Assembly: GCF_013283195.1 (NCBI RefSeq)
Contig: NZ_JABEKT010000004.1
Coordinates: forward strand, 270,452-334,451
Reading direction: 5' to 3'
Origin: Ensifer adhaerens
GTDB taxonomy: Bacteria > Pseudomonadota > Alphaproteobacteria > Rhizobiales > Rhizobiaceae
Length of the DNA stretch: 64,000 nucleotides
Below the pieces are notes generated by a model. The model searched no databases. It was not told where the DNA came from and worked only from the letters and a program-made list of their open reading frames with translations. Made by a program: the position numbers and the translations under genes. Positions 43,105 to 52,102 of this stretch are shown here, piece after piece; within the stretch, counting starts at the first letter, position 1; every line of letters begins with the position of its first letter.

Positions 43105-45342
43105 ATGGAACATCGCAACCGTAGGCTCGACCTCACGCTCGGGCTTGGGCTGGCCGCATTTCTGGTCGTGCCCTGGTACCGCATCGAGGGAGGCTTCTTC
43201 GGCCTTGGCTGGCTTTCGAGCTTTCCCTCCGACGCTGCCGTGGCACCGGGCCTTGCGCAAATCTTTGCCCACGGTCGTCCATGGCTTGTGGTCGCGCTCC
43301 TGCTTCTCGGCGCCTGTGCCGCCGCCCGGTTCATCCGGGACCCGGATCGCCGCGGCCTGGTGCTGGCGGTGGCCGGTGCAGCCGGCCTCCTGTTCATTGC
43401 TCTCCAGGGCCTGGCGATCGGCTTTACCGGCTGGACCTGGATGATCAGCGAAACCCTCTTCGGCCCACTTGCCGACGGCCAGCCTTCCATGGGTGCCGGC
43501 GCCGTTCTCGCGTCCCTCGCCTTCATTCTCATCTTCGCATTCGGCCTGGCTGAACGTGGCGCCATGAAGGGCGATGCCTTCATCGTCGCGTCGATCTCGC
43601 TGCTCGTCTGCCTCGTGGTCGTCTTCGTGTTCTATCCCGTTGGCAGCATGTTTGCGGCGTCCGTCCAGGATTTCGACGGCTCGTTCAAGCCGGATGGCTT
43701 CCTGCGCAACATTCAGGACGGTTCGATCTGGAGCCTTGGCTGCGTCACGGGCGGCGAGCGCTGCGGCGTCGCCTGGCGCACGCTCTGGCTGGCGCTGATG
43801 ACCGCCTCCGGCTCGACCCTGCTCGGCCTTGCCTTTGCGCTGGTCGCAACCCGCACCCGCTTCCCCTTCAAGAAGGGCATGCGCCTGTTGACGGTGCTGC
43901 CGATCATCACGCCGCCCTTCGTCATAGGCCTGGCGCTGACGCTGCTCTTCGGGCGCGCCGGCGTCATTACCGAGTTCCTGTCCGACGCCTTCGGCATCGA
44001 GCCCGGTCGCTGGCTTTATGGCCTCACCGGCATCTGGATCGCGCAGGTGCTGTCCTTCACCCCGATCTCATTCCTGGTGTTGATCGGCGTCGTCGAGGGC
44101 GTCAGCCCGTCGATGGAAGAGGCGTCGCAGACTTTGCGCGCCGATCGGTGGCGCACATTCTGGCACGTTTCGCTGCCGCTGATGAAGCCGGGTCTGGCCA
44201 ACGCCTTCCTGATCGGCTTCATCGAAAGCATGGCCGATTTCGGCAATCCGCTGGTGCTCGGCGGCAGCCATGGCGTGCTTTCGACGGAAATCTTCTTTGC
44301 TGTCGTCGGCGCACAGAACGATCCGTCCCGCGCGGCCGTCCTCGCCATCATCCTGTTGTGCTTCACCCTGTCGGCCTTCCTGGCCCAGCGCTATTGGCTG
44401 GCGGGCAAGAACTATTCGACCGTAACCGGCAAGGGCGACAGCGGCTCGCATATCGCGCTGCCACGGCCGCTGTCGATCGGCCTCCATGCCGTGGTGATCC
44501 CGTGGATGATCTTCACCGTCGTCGTCTACGGCATGATCCTGTTCGGCGGATTCGTAAAGACCTGGGGTCTCGATAACTCGCTGACGTTAGATCACTACAT
44601 CAAAGCCTTCTCGATCTCGCTGACCGACGGCGCCATCGCCTGGACCGGCGTTGCCTGGAATTCGTTCTGGACGACGATGGAGATCGCGCTGATCTCGGCA
44701 CCCTTGACGGCGATCGTCGGACTGTTGACCGCCTACCTGATCGTTCGGCAACGTTTTGCCGGACGGGATGTGTTCGAATTCGCGCTGATGCTGAGCTTCG
44801 CCATTCCCGGCACGGTCATCGGCATCAGCTACATCATCGCCTTCAACCTGCCGCCGCTCGAAATGACCGGAACGGCGCTGATCCTGGTTGCCTGCTTCGT
44901 CTTCCGCAACATGCCCGTCGGCGTGCGCGGCGGCATCGCGGCAATGAGCCAGCTCGACAAGAGCCTGGACGAGGCCTCGCTGACGCTGAGGGCAACGAGC
45001 TTCCGCACGTTGCGCAAGGTGATCCTGCCGTTGTTGCGTCCAGCGATTGTCGCTGCCCTCGTCTATTCGTTCGTGCGGGCGATCACGTCGATCAGCGCCG
45101 TCGTCTTCCTCGTCAGCGCTGAATACAACATGGCGACGTCCTACATCGTCGGCCTTGTCGAAAACGGCGAGTTCGGCGTGGCGATCGCCTATTCGTCGGC
45201 CCTCATCGTGGTGATGATCACCGTCATCACCGGCCTGCAACTGCTTGTCGGCGAGCGCAAGCTTCGGCGGGAGAACCGCGTCCTCGGCGCGGCCCCAGTC
45301 CGCACCGCCACCAAGCCCCTTTCCCAGGAGAACCCCGCATGA
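43105..45342 (+). CDS. AfuB-like ABC permease with two fused membrane domains
   Basis: At 745 residues this is a fused permease of the FbpB/AfuB type. An N-terminal group of helices not seen in minimal permeases (to about residue 165) precedes two binding-protein-dependent transport domains. Each domain has an EAA-type ATPase-contact loop: MEEASQTLRADRWRTFWHVSLPL in the first half and LDEASLTLRATSFRTLRKVILPL in the second. ATG at 43105 has a GAGG site; the alternative GTG one codon earlier is less likely. It overlaps the ATPase gene by four bases. Confidence 0.88.
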   Translation: MEHRNRRLDLTLGLGLAAFLVVPWYRIEGGFFGLGWLSSFPSDAAVAPGLAQIFAHGRPWLVVALLLLGACAAARFIRDPDRRGLVLAVAGAAGLLFIALQGLAIGFTGWTWMISETLFGPLADGQPSMGAGAVLASLAFILIFAFGLAERGAMKGDAFIVASISLLVCLVVVFVFYPVGSMFAASVQDFDGSFKPDGFLRNIQDGSIWSLGCVTGGERCGVAWRTLWLALMTASGSTLLGLAFALVATRTRFPFKKGMRLLTVLPIITPPFVIGLALTLLFGRAGVITEFLSDAFGIEPGRWLYGLTGIWIAQVLSFTPISFLVLIGVVEGVSPSMEEASQTLRADRWRTFWHVSLPLMKPGLANAFLIGFIESMADFGNPLVLGGSHGVLSTEIFFAVVGAQNDPSRAAVLAIILLCFTLSAFLAQRYWLAGKNYSTVTGKGDSGSHIALPRPLSIGLHAVVIPWMIFTVVVYGMILFGGFVKTWGLDNSLTLDHYIKAFSISLTDGAIAWTGVAWNSFWTTMEIALISAPLTAIVGLLTAYLIVRQRFAGRDVFEFALMLSFAIPGTVIGISYIIAFNLPPLEMTGTALILVACFVFRNMPVGVRGGIAAMSQLDKSLDEASLTLRATSFRTLRKVILPLLRPAIVAALVYSFVRAITSISAVVFLVSAEYNMATSYIVGLVENGEFGVAIAYSSALIVVMITVITGLQLLVGERKLRRENRVLGAAPVRTATKPLSQENPA

Positions 45343-46400
45343 GCACCCCCCGCACCGGCTCGGTCGTCTTCCAGAACCTGCGCAAACAGTTCGGCGCGTT
45401 CACCGCGATCCACGACCTGTCGCTGACCATCGAACCCGGCACCCTCGTCACCCTGCTCGGGCCGTCGGGCTGCGGCAAGACCACGACGCTGCGCATGCTT
45501 GCAGGCCTTGAGCACCCGTCTTCCGGCCGGATCCTCATCGGCGGCAAGGATGTCACCATGCTTCCTGCCAATGAGCGCGACGTGTCGATGGTGTTCCAGT
45601 CCTACGCGCTGTTTCCGCATATGACGTCGCTCGACAACGTCGCCTACGGCCTCGAATCCTCAGGCATGAAGAAGAAGGAGGCGCGGAACCGGGCAGAGGA
45701 AGGCCTGAAGCTCGTCGGCCTCGGCGGACTTGGCCAGCGGCTTCCCGCTGAGCTGTCGGGCGGCCAGCAACAGCGTGTCGCCGTCGCCCGCGCTCTGGTG
45801 CTCGAACCGCAGGTGCTTTTGCTCGACGAGCCGCTCTCCAACCTCGACGCGCGGCTGCGCCGGCGTGTTCGCACGGAAATCCGCGAGTTGCAGCAGCGGC
45901 TCGGCTTTACGGCCGTCTACGTCACGCATGACCAGGACGAAGCGCTGGCCGTTTCCGACCGGATCATCGTGATGAAGGACGGCGCGATCGCCCAGGAAGG
46001 CGCACCGCGCGAGCTTTACGAAGCGCCGGCATCCGCTTTCATCGCCGACTTCATGGGCGAGGCCAATGTGCTGCCCTGCGAAGTTACCGGGTCCGATGCC
46101 GGCCTTGCCACCATCCGCATCGGCGGGCTTGAACATCGGCTGCCGTCGCGCGATGCCCGGCCCGGTCCGTCAAAGCTCGCCGTGCGTCCCAATGCCGTGA
46201 CGCTGACGCCGGCAAGTGGCGCTGCCCTGCCCGGCGTCATCAGCACGGCATCCTATCTCGGTGGCCACATCGAATATGAAGTTGAAACTGAAACTGGATT
46301 GCTATTCGTGGTTGATGACGCGATCGAACGGATGTTATCTCCTGCGACCGAAGTCGCCATCGGCTTCCGCAATCGCGGCCTTGCTTTGATCACGGCATAA
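45339..46400 (+). CDS. AfuC-like ABC transporter ATPase with TOBE domain
   Basis: The 353-residue ATPase has Walker A GPSGCGKTT near residues 43-51, signature LSGGQQQRVAVARAL, Walker B VLLLDEPLSNLD and switch histidine in YVTHDQDEALAV. The C-terminal 110 residues form a TOBE domain, used in this family for regulation or substrate class. It powers the importer made by the upstream permease and binding protein. It overlaps the permease by ATGA. An inositol-monophosphatase gene follows after 32 bases. Confidence 0.92.
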   Translation: MSTPRTGSVVFQNLRKQFGAFTAIHDLSLTIEPGTLVTLLGPSGCGKTTTLRMLAGLEHPSSGRILIGGKDVTMLPANERDVSMVFQSYALFPHMTSLDNVAYGLESSGMKKKEARNRAEEGLKLVGLGGLGQRLPAELSGGQQQRVAVARALVLEPQVLLLDEPLSNLDARLRRRVRTEIRELQQRLGFTAVYVTHDQDEALAVSDRIIVMKDGAIAQEGAPRELYEAPASAFIADFMGEANVLPCEVTGSDAGLATIRIGGLEHRLPSRDARPGPSKLAVRPNAVTLTPASGAALPGVISTASYLGGHIEYEVETETGLLFVVDDAIERMLSPATEVAIGFRNRGLALITA

Positions 46401-46432
46401 TTTTCGAGACCGACACAGGAAGGACTTTTTGC

Positions 46433-47245
46433 ATGACTTCGCCAATCGCGGGCCTTGATGCCCGTTTCGCGCTCGCCAAGACCGTCGCCATAGAAGCCGG
46501 AAAGCTCGCCCACGACTACTTCCTGCGGCGCGAGACGCTGGTCATCGAGACCAAGGCCGACGCCCATGACGTCGTCTCGATCGCCGATCGCAACGTCGAG
46601 ACGCTCATCCGCGATCGCATCAGCGCTGCATTCCCGAGCGATGGAGCCCTTGGCGAAGAACATGGACTTGTCAGCAGCACGTCGGGCTTCACCTGGGTGA
46701 TCGATCCGATCGACGGCACGACGCCTTTCGTCAACGGCATGCCCAACTGGTGCATCTCGATCGCCGTGCTTTATGCCGACAAGCCGGTGATCGGCGTGAT
46801 CCAGTCTCCATGCCACGACGAACTCTATGCGGCCGCGTCCGGTCAGGGAGCAACGCTCAATGGCAAGACCCTGCGTCTTGACGGCACGCGAACGATCCGC
46901 GATGCGGTGACCGGTCTTGGCGCCAACAATCACGTGACGCCGGCCGAAGTCGCCGGGATCGTCGAGCGGCTCCTTGAAGCCGGCGGCAATTTCATGCGCA
47001 ACGGTTCGGGCGCGCTGATGATCGCCTATGTGGCCGCCGGTCGGCTCGTCGGCTACTACGAGCCCTACATGCATGCCTGGGATTGCCTGGCGGGCTATTG
47101 CCTCGTGAACGAGGCGGGCGGCTGGTCGCTGCCGTTCCCAACACAGGGTGAAGCCTTGACGCGGGGAAGTGCGGTTCTGGTCGCAGCACCCGGTGCGATC
47201 GACGACCTGCTCAAGGTCGCTCAGCTGGAACGCAAGGCGGCCTGA
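46433..47245 (+). CDS. Inositol-monophosphatase-family phosphatase of the importer operon
   Basis: The 270-residue protein has the metal-binding motifs of the family: GEEHG (E75, E76), DPIDGTT (D91, D94) and the HAWDCLAG motif with D217. Family members remove phosphate from inositol, fructose-1,6-bisphosphate, histidinol phosphate or 3'-phosphoadenosine compounds. Here it is the last gene of an AfuABC-like importer operon, so it may dephosphorylate the imported sugar phosphate in the cytoplasm. A good AGGAAGGA ribosome site precedes ATG. It resembles histidinol-phosphatase-like members, but no histidine genes are nearby. Substrate is inferred, not proven. Confidence 0.85.
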   Translation: MTSPIAGLDARFALAKTVAIEAGKLAHDYFLRRETLVIETKADAHDVVSIADRNVETLIRDRISAAFPSDGALGEEHGLVSSTSGFTWVIDPIDGTTPFVNGMPNWCISIAVLYADKPVIGVIQSPCHDELYAAASGQGATLNGKTLRLDGTRTIRDAVTGLGANNHVTPAEVAGIVERLLEAGGNFMRNGSGALMIAYVAAGRLVGYYEPYMHAWDCLAGYCLVNEAGGWSLPFPTQGEALTRGSAVLVAAPGAIDDLLKVAQLERKAA

Positions 47246-47275
47246 ACACAACGACCCCGAACGCGATCAGCTCGC

Positions 47276-48040
47276 CTACTTGTCGGCCTTGGCCGTCAGC
47301 AGGTTGACGAGCTCCATCGGGAACGGAAAGACGATCGTCGAGTTCTTTTCGCCGGCGATGACGTTCAAGGTGCTCAGATAGCGCAACTGCATGGCCTGCG
47401 GCTGCCGGGCAAGGATCTCGGCGGCCTCGAGCAGCTTGGCGGCCGCCTGCTGCTCGCCCTCGGCATTGATGACCTTGGCGCGGCGCTCTCGCTCCGCTTC
47501 CGCCTGGCGGGCGATGGCGCGGACCATGCTTTCGTTGATGTCGACATGCTTGATCTCGACGGTCGCAACCTTGATGCCCCAGGCATCGGTCTGGCTGTCG
47601 AGGATCTTCTGGATGTCGTCGTTCAGCCGGTCGCGCTCCGCCAGCATTTCGTCGAGATCGTGCTTGCCCAGCACCGAGCGCAATGTCGTCTGGGCGAGCT
47701 GGCTCGTCGCCATCATGAAATCCTCGACCTGGATCGTCGACTTTTCGGCATCGATCACCCGGAAGTAGATGACGGCGCTGACGCGGACCGACACGTTATC
47801 GTGCGAGATGACGTCCTGGCTCGGAACGTCGAGCACGCGGGTTCTCAGATCGACCCGCACCATCTGCTGGACATAGGGCAAGAGCAGGATGAGCCCCGGC
47901 CCTTTCACGCCGGTGAAGCGACCGAGGGTGAAGATGACGCCGCGTTCATATTCGCGCAGGATCCTGATCGCGTAGGCGATCACGAGCAGGACAAAAAACA
48001 GGATCGCGAGATAGGGAGCGAGGCTCCCAAGCATGTCCAT
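47276..48040 (-). CDS. Slipin/stomatin-like SPFH protein
   Basis: This 254-residue protein has one N-terminal membrane helix (about residues 8-27) and an SPFH/band-7 domain: [29 protein letters not shown], and the coiled-coil [17 protein letters not shown]. Slipins gather into membrane microdomains. In many bacteria they are paired with NfeD-type proteases as here; the two genes are co-transcribed with 26 bases between them. It is the distal gene on the minus strand. Confidence 0.9.
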   Translation of the reverse strand: MDMLGSLAPYLAILFFVLLVIAYAIRILREYERGVIFTLGRFTGVKGPGLILLLPYVQQMVRVDLRTRVLDVPSQDVISHDNVSVRVSAVIYFRVIDAEKSTIQVEDFMMATSQLAQTTLRSVLGKHDLDEMLAERDRLNDDIQKILDSQTDAWGIKVATVEIKHVDINESMVRAIARQAEAERERRAKVINAEGEQQAAAKLLEAAEILARQPQAMQLRYLSTLNVIAGEKNSTIVFPFPMELVNLLTAKADK

Positions 48041-48066
48041 GATCTCTACTCCTTCTACTGCAGTCG

Positions 48067-49425
48067 TCAGGCCTTCGCCTCGTCGCGCGCGACCTCGAGC
48101 GTCAGCCCGTTCCGCCCAACCACTTTCACGTTTTCACCGGTTGTAAGCGTCTCGCTGCTGACGGCCTGCCAGCGCTCGCCGTGGGCAATGACATAGCCCT
48201 TGGCACCAGCCCAACTGTCGACCTTGCCGGCGATCCCGATCATCTGCTCGCTTCCTGTGACCACGGCACGGCGGCGGGAACCGAAGGCGAGGCGCCCGAC
48301 GAGCAGACTGAAGCCGAGGCTGGCGATGCCGACACCGGCGAGCAACGCCCAGGACACCCGCAGCCCCGGCGTGTCCGTATCGAAAAGGATCGCAGCGCCG
48401 AGAACAATCGCCAGGGCACCGCCCGTCCCGAGCACGCCGAACGAAGGCGAGTGCGCCTCTGCAACCAGCAGGCCGATGCCGAGCAGGATCAGGCCGACGC
48501 CGGCATAGCTGACCGGCAGAACGGCCAATGCGTAGAGGCAGAGCAGCAGACTGATCCCGCCGACAGTGCCCGGCACGACAGATCCGGGCGTCAGGAACTC
48601 GAAGATCAGTCCATAAATGCCGATCATCGTCAGAATGATCGCGATGTTCGGATCGGTGATGACCGCAAGCAGGCGCGTGCGCCAGTCGGGTACGAAAGTC
48701 TCCACGCCAAGCCCAGCCGTTTCAAGCGTCACGTCCGTCTGCTCGACGCGAACACTCCGCCCCTGCGTCTGCTTCAACAGGTCGTCGATGGAAACGGCAG
48801 TGAAATCGACGACTTTCTGCTGCACGGCCGCCGCGGCCGACAGGCTGGCCGCCTCACGCACCGCCCGCTCCGCCCAGTCGGCGTTGCGTCCGCGCAACTC
48901 GGCCAATCCGCGGATATAGGCGACGGCATCGTTCACCAGCTTTGCATCGCTCGCCGTCTGCGCCGGCTTGGCGGCAGTGTCTTTGCCTTTTCCGTCGGGG
49001 CTCTCATCCTTCTCTCCGCCAAACATGTCTCCGCCAATGGCGATCGGCGTTGCCGCCCCGAGATTGGTTCCCGGCGCCATGGCCGCGATATGGCTCGCGT
49101 AGAGGATATAGGTGCCGGCGCTGGCAGCCCGCGCCCCGCTCGGCGCGACGAAACTCGCAACGGGGACCGACGAGGCGAGGATCGCCTGGATGATCTCGCG
49201 CATCGATGTATCGAGACCGCCTGGCGTGTCGATTTGCAGCACGACAAGCGGCAGGTGCCGGTCGTTTGCCCGCTGCAAACCGCGTTTGACGTATTCAGCC
49301 GTTGCCGGACCGATTGCCCCCTTCAGATTGAGCACCAAGGCAACCCGCTCGGTTTCTGGCGCGGACGCTGCTGGAAACACGCATGTCGATATCAGGGCAA
49401 GCAACAGGCTGAGGATTCGCAACAT
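48067..49425 (-). CDS. NfeD-family membrane protein with ClpP-like serine protease domain
   Basis: The 452-residue protein has an N-terminal signal or anchor, a ClpP-class serine protease domain with nucleophile S102 in [11 protein letters not shown] and probable lysine partner in [19 protein letters not shown], then four to five membrane helices (about 270-390) and a C-terminal OB-fold NfeD domain. This is the full-length 1510-N-like form, expected to cleave stomatin-like partners. The adjacent slipin gene is the likely partner. Gene order slipin-NfeD is conserved in many bacteria. Confidence 0.9.
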   Translation of the reverse strand: MLRILSLLLALISTCVFPAASAPETERVALVLNLKGAIGPATAEYVKRGLQRANDRHLPLVVLQIDTPGGLDTSMREIIQAILASSVPVASFVAPSGARAASAGTYILYASHIAAMAPGTNLGAATPIAIGGDMFGGEKDESPDGKGKDTAAKPAQTASDAKLVNDAVAYIRGLAELRGRNADWAERAVREAASLSAAAAVQQKVVDFTAVSIDDLLKQTQGRSVRVEQTDVTLETAGLGVETFVPDWRTRLLAVITDPNIAIILTMIGIYGLIFEFLTPGSVVPGTVGGISLLLCLYALAVLPVSYAGVGLILLGIGLLVAEAHSPSFGVLGTGGALAIVLGAAILFDTDTPGLRVSWALLAGVGIASLGFSLLVGRLAFGSRRRAVVTGSEQMIGIAGKVDSWAGAKGYVIAHGERWQAVSSETLTTGENVKVVGRNGLTLEVARDEAKA

Positions 49426-49669
49426 CCGTCGTCAAAGCCTCGGAATGCGGGCGCCTTCGGCGAAGACGTCCCGCGCCAACAATATTAGCACACCATAAAG
49501 TTAAGACGAAGCACAACACACCACCGCAGTCCGGACGGTGAGCGGGATGACAAAGTCCCGCATCGGGGCTATCTGCATGTCAGGACAACCGCACTGCTTC
49601 GCAGAAATGAACGACTTGCCGTGCTTGCCGAGGCGAGCCGCCTTCGACCTCTAGAGGAAACCCGCCCGC
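49426..49669. promoter_or_regulatory. Divergent gap between NfeD and DUF2161 genes
   Basis: These 244 bases should contain promoters for the minus-strand NfeD-slipin operon and the plus-strand DUF2161 gene. A short AT-rich stretch lies near 49480-49520. An AGAGGAAA ribosome site at about 49653-49660 serves the TTG start at 49670. No other feature was recognised. Confidence 0.35.
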
Positions 49670-50371
49670 TTGGAGACAACACTCTATCTGCCGATCAAGC
49701 GCTTCCTCGAAGAGGCCGGATATTCCGTCAAGGGCGAGATCGGCGGCTGCGATATCCTTGCGCTCAGCGACGACGAGCCACCGCTCGTCGTGATCTGCGA
49801 ATTGAAGCTGACGTTCAATCTGGAGCTGGTCTTGCAGGCGGTCGATCGGGCCAATGCCGGTGACGAGGTCTGGATCGCAGCACGCGTTTCGGCAAAAGGC
49901 AAAGGGCGCGAGAGCGACCGGCGCTTTCGCGATCTGTGCCGCCGGATCGGGTTCGGCATGCTCGCGGTTGCCGACAACGGCACGGTCGACGTCATCGTCG
50001 CTGCGTCCGCCGCCATGCCGCGCAAGAACCTGAAGAAGCGGGCGCGTCTCATCAAGGAGCACCACCGTCGCAAGGGCGACCCGACGCTCGGCGGCAGCAC
50101 GCGTTCGCCGATCATGACGGCCTACCGCCAGCAGGCGCTTGCCTGCGCCGCCGCCTTGCAAAGCGGACAGCTGCGCCCGCGTGACCTGCGCGAAGCCGCG
50201 CCCGACGCCGCCAAGATCCTGCAGGGCAATGTCTATGGCTGGTTCGAACGGGTCGACCGCGGCATCTACGCGCTGACCGAAGTGGGGGCAGAAGCGCTTC
50301 GGCGCTGGCCACAAGGTGCTGTTTCGGACGCGTCAGGGACCGGGGCAATGGCAACAGTGTCCGAAGACTGA
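49670..50371 (+). CDS. DUF2161 protein, candidate PD-(D/E)XK nuclease or phosphodiesterase
   Basis: This 233-residue protein begins METTLYLPIKRFLEEAGY and has a nuclease-like core: GCDILAL with D28 followed by VICELKL with E44 and K46, the spacing of a PD-(D/E)XK active site. A basic NLKKRARLIKEHHRRKGD stretch near residue 120 and a C-terminal winged-helix-like half (GWFERVDRGIYALTEVG) suggest DNA contact. It starts with TTG behind AGAGGAAA. Function is unknown. The YbaN gene starts 19 bases after it. Confidence 0.7.
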   Translation: METTLYLPIKRFLEEAGYSVKGEIGGCDILALSDDEPPLVVICELKLTFNLELVLQAVDRANAGDEVWIAARVSAKGKGRESDRRFRDLCRRIGFGMLAVADNGTVDVIVAASAAMPRKNLKKRARLIKEHHRRKGDPTLGGSTRSPIMTAYRQQALACAAALQSGQLRPRDLREAAPDAAKILQGNVYGWFERVDRGIYALTEVGAEALRRWPQGAVSDASGTGAMATVSED

Positions 50372-50390
50372 GCTGGCGCGGAGAGCACAC

Positions 50391-50759
50391 ATGAACCTTC
50401 CCCTCCGCTTGCTCTGTATTGGCCTCGGCTGGCTGATGGTCGGCTTCGCCATCGCCGGCATCTTTCTGCCTATCCTGCCAACCACGCCGTTTCTGTTGCT
50501 GGCGGCGGGCCTGTTTGCACGCGCCTCGCCACGGCTTGAGCGCTGGCTGCTGGAGCATCCGACATTCGGCCCCTCCTTGCGGCTCTGGCGGGAAAAAGGC
50601 GCGATACCGGCCCGGGCAAAAACCATCGCCCTCGCGCTGATGCTCGTGAGCTTCGTCTTCTTCTGCCTCGCCAGCAAACCGAGCCTGCTGCTCGCGGCGA
50701 TCGTCGGCGGGGCAATGCTGCTCCCGGCCCTTTTCATCATTACCCGGCCGAACGCCTAG
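50391..50759 (+). CDS. YbaN/DUF454 inner-membrane protein
   Basis: The 122-residue protein has three hydrophobic segments and the family hallmark GIFLPILPTTPFLLLAAGLFARASPRLERWLLEHP near residues 22-56, where the PxLPTTPF motif marks DUF454. Function of this family is unknown. ATG at 50391 is preceded by a GGAG-type site; the frame extends into the upstream gene only as overlap. It is the last gene before a RIME-like repeat. Confidence 0.88.
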   Translation: MNLPLRLLCIGLGWLMVGFAIAGIFLPILPTTPFLLLAAGLFARASPRLERWLLEHPTFGPSLRLWREKGAIPARAKTIALALMLVSFVFFCLASKPSLLLAAIVGGAMLLPALFIITRPNA

Positions 50760-50866
50760 AGCATTTCCAGGAAAAGTGCGAAGCGGTTTTCCGTCAGGAA
50801 ATGCATAAAAACAAGGTGCTAGAGCGTTTCTGCGACTCTGTCCAAGCCGGAAACGCTCTAAAAGAT
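50757..50866. repeat. RIME-like rhizobial intergenic mosaic palindrome
   Basis: Two palindromes lie in tandem after the YbaN stop. The first has GCATTTCC and GGAAATGC arms around an inner GGAAAA/TTTTCC pair, spanning about 50763-50807. The second is AGAGCGTTTC...GAAACGCTCT at about 50822-50861. Size and sequence match the RIME elements described in rhizobia. Their function is unknown; they may end transcription of both flanking genes. Confidence 0.6.
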
Positions 50867-50901
50867 CAATCCCTTCGCCGTGGCATTGCCGGAAGCGGCG
50901 A

Positions 50902-51597
50902 TCAAAAATTGCTGGCGTGAAGCTCCATCATGGCGCGGCGAAGATCGTCGATCGGCGTCATGCCCGAGGTGGTTGTGCCTTCCAACTCCCTAGGCATCTT
51001 CCAACCCGGATCGATGCCCTGCATGTTCGGCAGCTCATGGGCGATGCCCTTGTGGCAGTCGATGCAGGTCGCCTTGCCGGACAGCAGATAGCGCGTGTGG
51101 ATAGTGGCGGCGCGCTCCGTCTGCTTCTGCAGGTCCATGGCCACGGAGGAGTGGCAATTGCGGCATTCCAGGCTGTCATTGGCCTTCAGCCGCGCCCATT
51201 CGTGCTGAGCGAGCTCGAGGCGTTTTTCAAGAAATTTCGGGCGGGTGTTGATGGTGCCGAAGATCTTGCCCCAAACCTCCTTCGACGCCTGCATCTTGCG
51301 GGCGATCTTGTCGGTCCACTGGTGCGGCACGTGGCAATCCGGACAGGACGCGCGAACGCCGGACCGGTTGGAGAAGTGGATCGTGCGCGTCAGCTCCTCA
51401 TAGACGTTGTCCTTCATCTCGTGACAGGAGGTGCAGAATTTTTCGGTATTGGTGATCTCGAGTGCCGTATTGAAGGCGCCCCAGAACATCACACCGCCGA
51501 TGAAGCCGCCGAGCGTCAGAAAGCCGAGGCTCAGCGTTCCCGCCGGCGTGCTGACCAGCCGCCACGCCCACAGGATAAGTCTCTTAATCCGCTCCAT
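50902..51597 (-). CDS. napC: Cytochrome c-type protein NapC, tetraheme quinol dehydrogenase
   Basis: The 231-residue protein has one N-terminal membrane helix and four CxxCH haem motifs (CTSCH, CPDCH, CRNCH, CIDCH), as in NapC. It takes electrons from ubiquinol and passes them to NapB on the periplasmic side. It is the last gene of a minus-strand napEFDABC operon and starts 4 bases after the NapB stop. Methionine residues likely serve as additional haem ligands. Length is normal. Confidence 0.95.
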   Translation of the reverse strand: MERIKRLILWAWRLVSTPAGTLSLGFLTLGGFIGGVMFWGAFNTALEITNTEKFCTSCHEMKDNVYEELTRTIHFSNRSGVRASCPDCHVPHQWTDKIARKMQASKEVWGKIFGTINTRPKFLEKRLELAQHEWARLKANDSLECRNCHSSVAMDLQKQTERAATIHTRYLLSGKATCIDCHKGIAHELPNMQGIDPGWKMPRELEGTTTSGMTPIDDLRRAMMELHASNF

Positions 51598-51601
51598 GGG
51601 C

Positions 51602-52102
51602 TCACTCGCTTCCGGCCGGCTTGACGCCGAGTTCGCTCATGTCCTTGAAGCCATTGTCGACCAATGGGCGAACATCCGCCTGCGGCACATGACACGCCGT
51701 GCAGAAGTAGCGCCGCGGCGAAACATCGGCGATCATCTGCCCGTCGCGCGTCATGTAATGGGTCACGCTGATCATCGGCGCGCCGCTGTCCTGGGTGAAC
51801 TCGCGCTTGTGGCAGGAAAGGCAGCGATTGGTATTGACCGAGAGCTGGTAGCCCTCGATCGAGTGCGGGATGATCGGCGGCTGGTCCGGATAGGCGCGCA
51901 TCTTGCGTTCATCATCGACCACCCATTTCGGCAAGGTCGCTGCCGCCCCTGTTTCCATCTGCGGTGTCGGGCCCTCAAGCTGCGGCACCATTTTCTGGAC
52001 GACCTGGGCAATCGCCGTGGTCGTCACAAACAGGGCGAGCCCGATCGCAACAACCACCCATTCTGGCCGCTTCAAGCGACGGAGATGATCTTGACTGCGC
52101 AT
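51602..52102 (-). CDS. napB: Periplasmic nitrate reductase small subunit NapB, diheme
   Basis: This 166-residue protein has a signal anchor ([19 protein letters not shown]) and two CxxCH motifs (CLSCH, CTACH), typical of NapB, which passes electrons to NapA. ATG at 52102 overlaps the napA end by 31 bases. The ribosome site is weak (GGA 9 bases upstream), in keeping with coupling to napA translation. Upstream frame inside napA is shadow. Confidence 0.93.
   Translation of the reverse strand: MRSQDHLRRLKRPEWVVVAIGLALFVTTTAIAQVVQKMVPQLEGPTPQMETGAAATLPKWVVDDERKMRAYPDQPPIIPHSIEGYQLSVNTNRCLSCHKREFTQDSGAPMISVTHYMTRDGQMIADVSPRRYFCTACHVPQADVRPLVDNGFKDMSELGVKPAGSE

Noticed and set aside
41939-46400. 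Ferric iron importer FbpABC
   Set aside because: Binding-protein residues match AfuA spacing, the regulator is LacI type and not Fur-like, and a sugar-type phosphatase is in the operon. Iron is less likely but not excluded.
48181-49488. Long plus-strand open frame antisense to the NfeD gene
   Set aside because: It is a high-GC shadow; the minus-strand frame carries signal peptide, protease motif and membrane helices.
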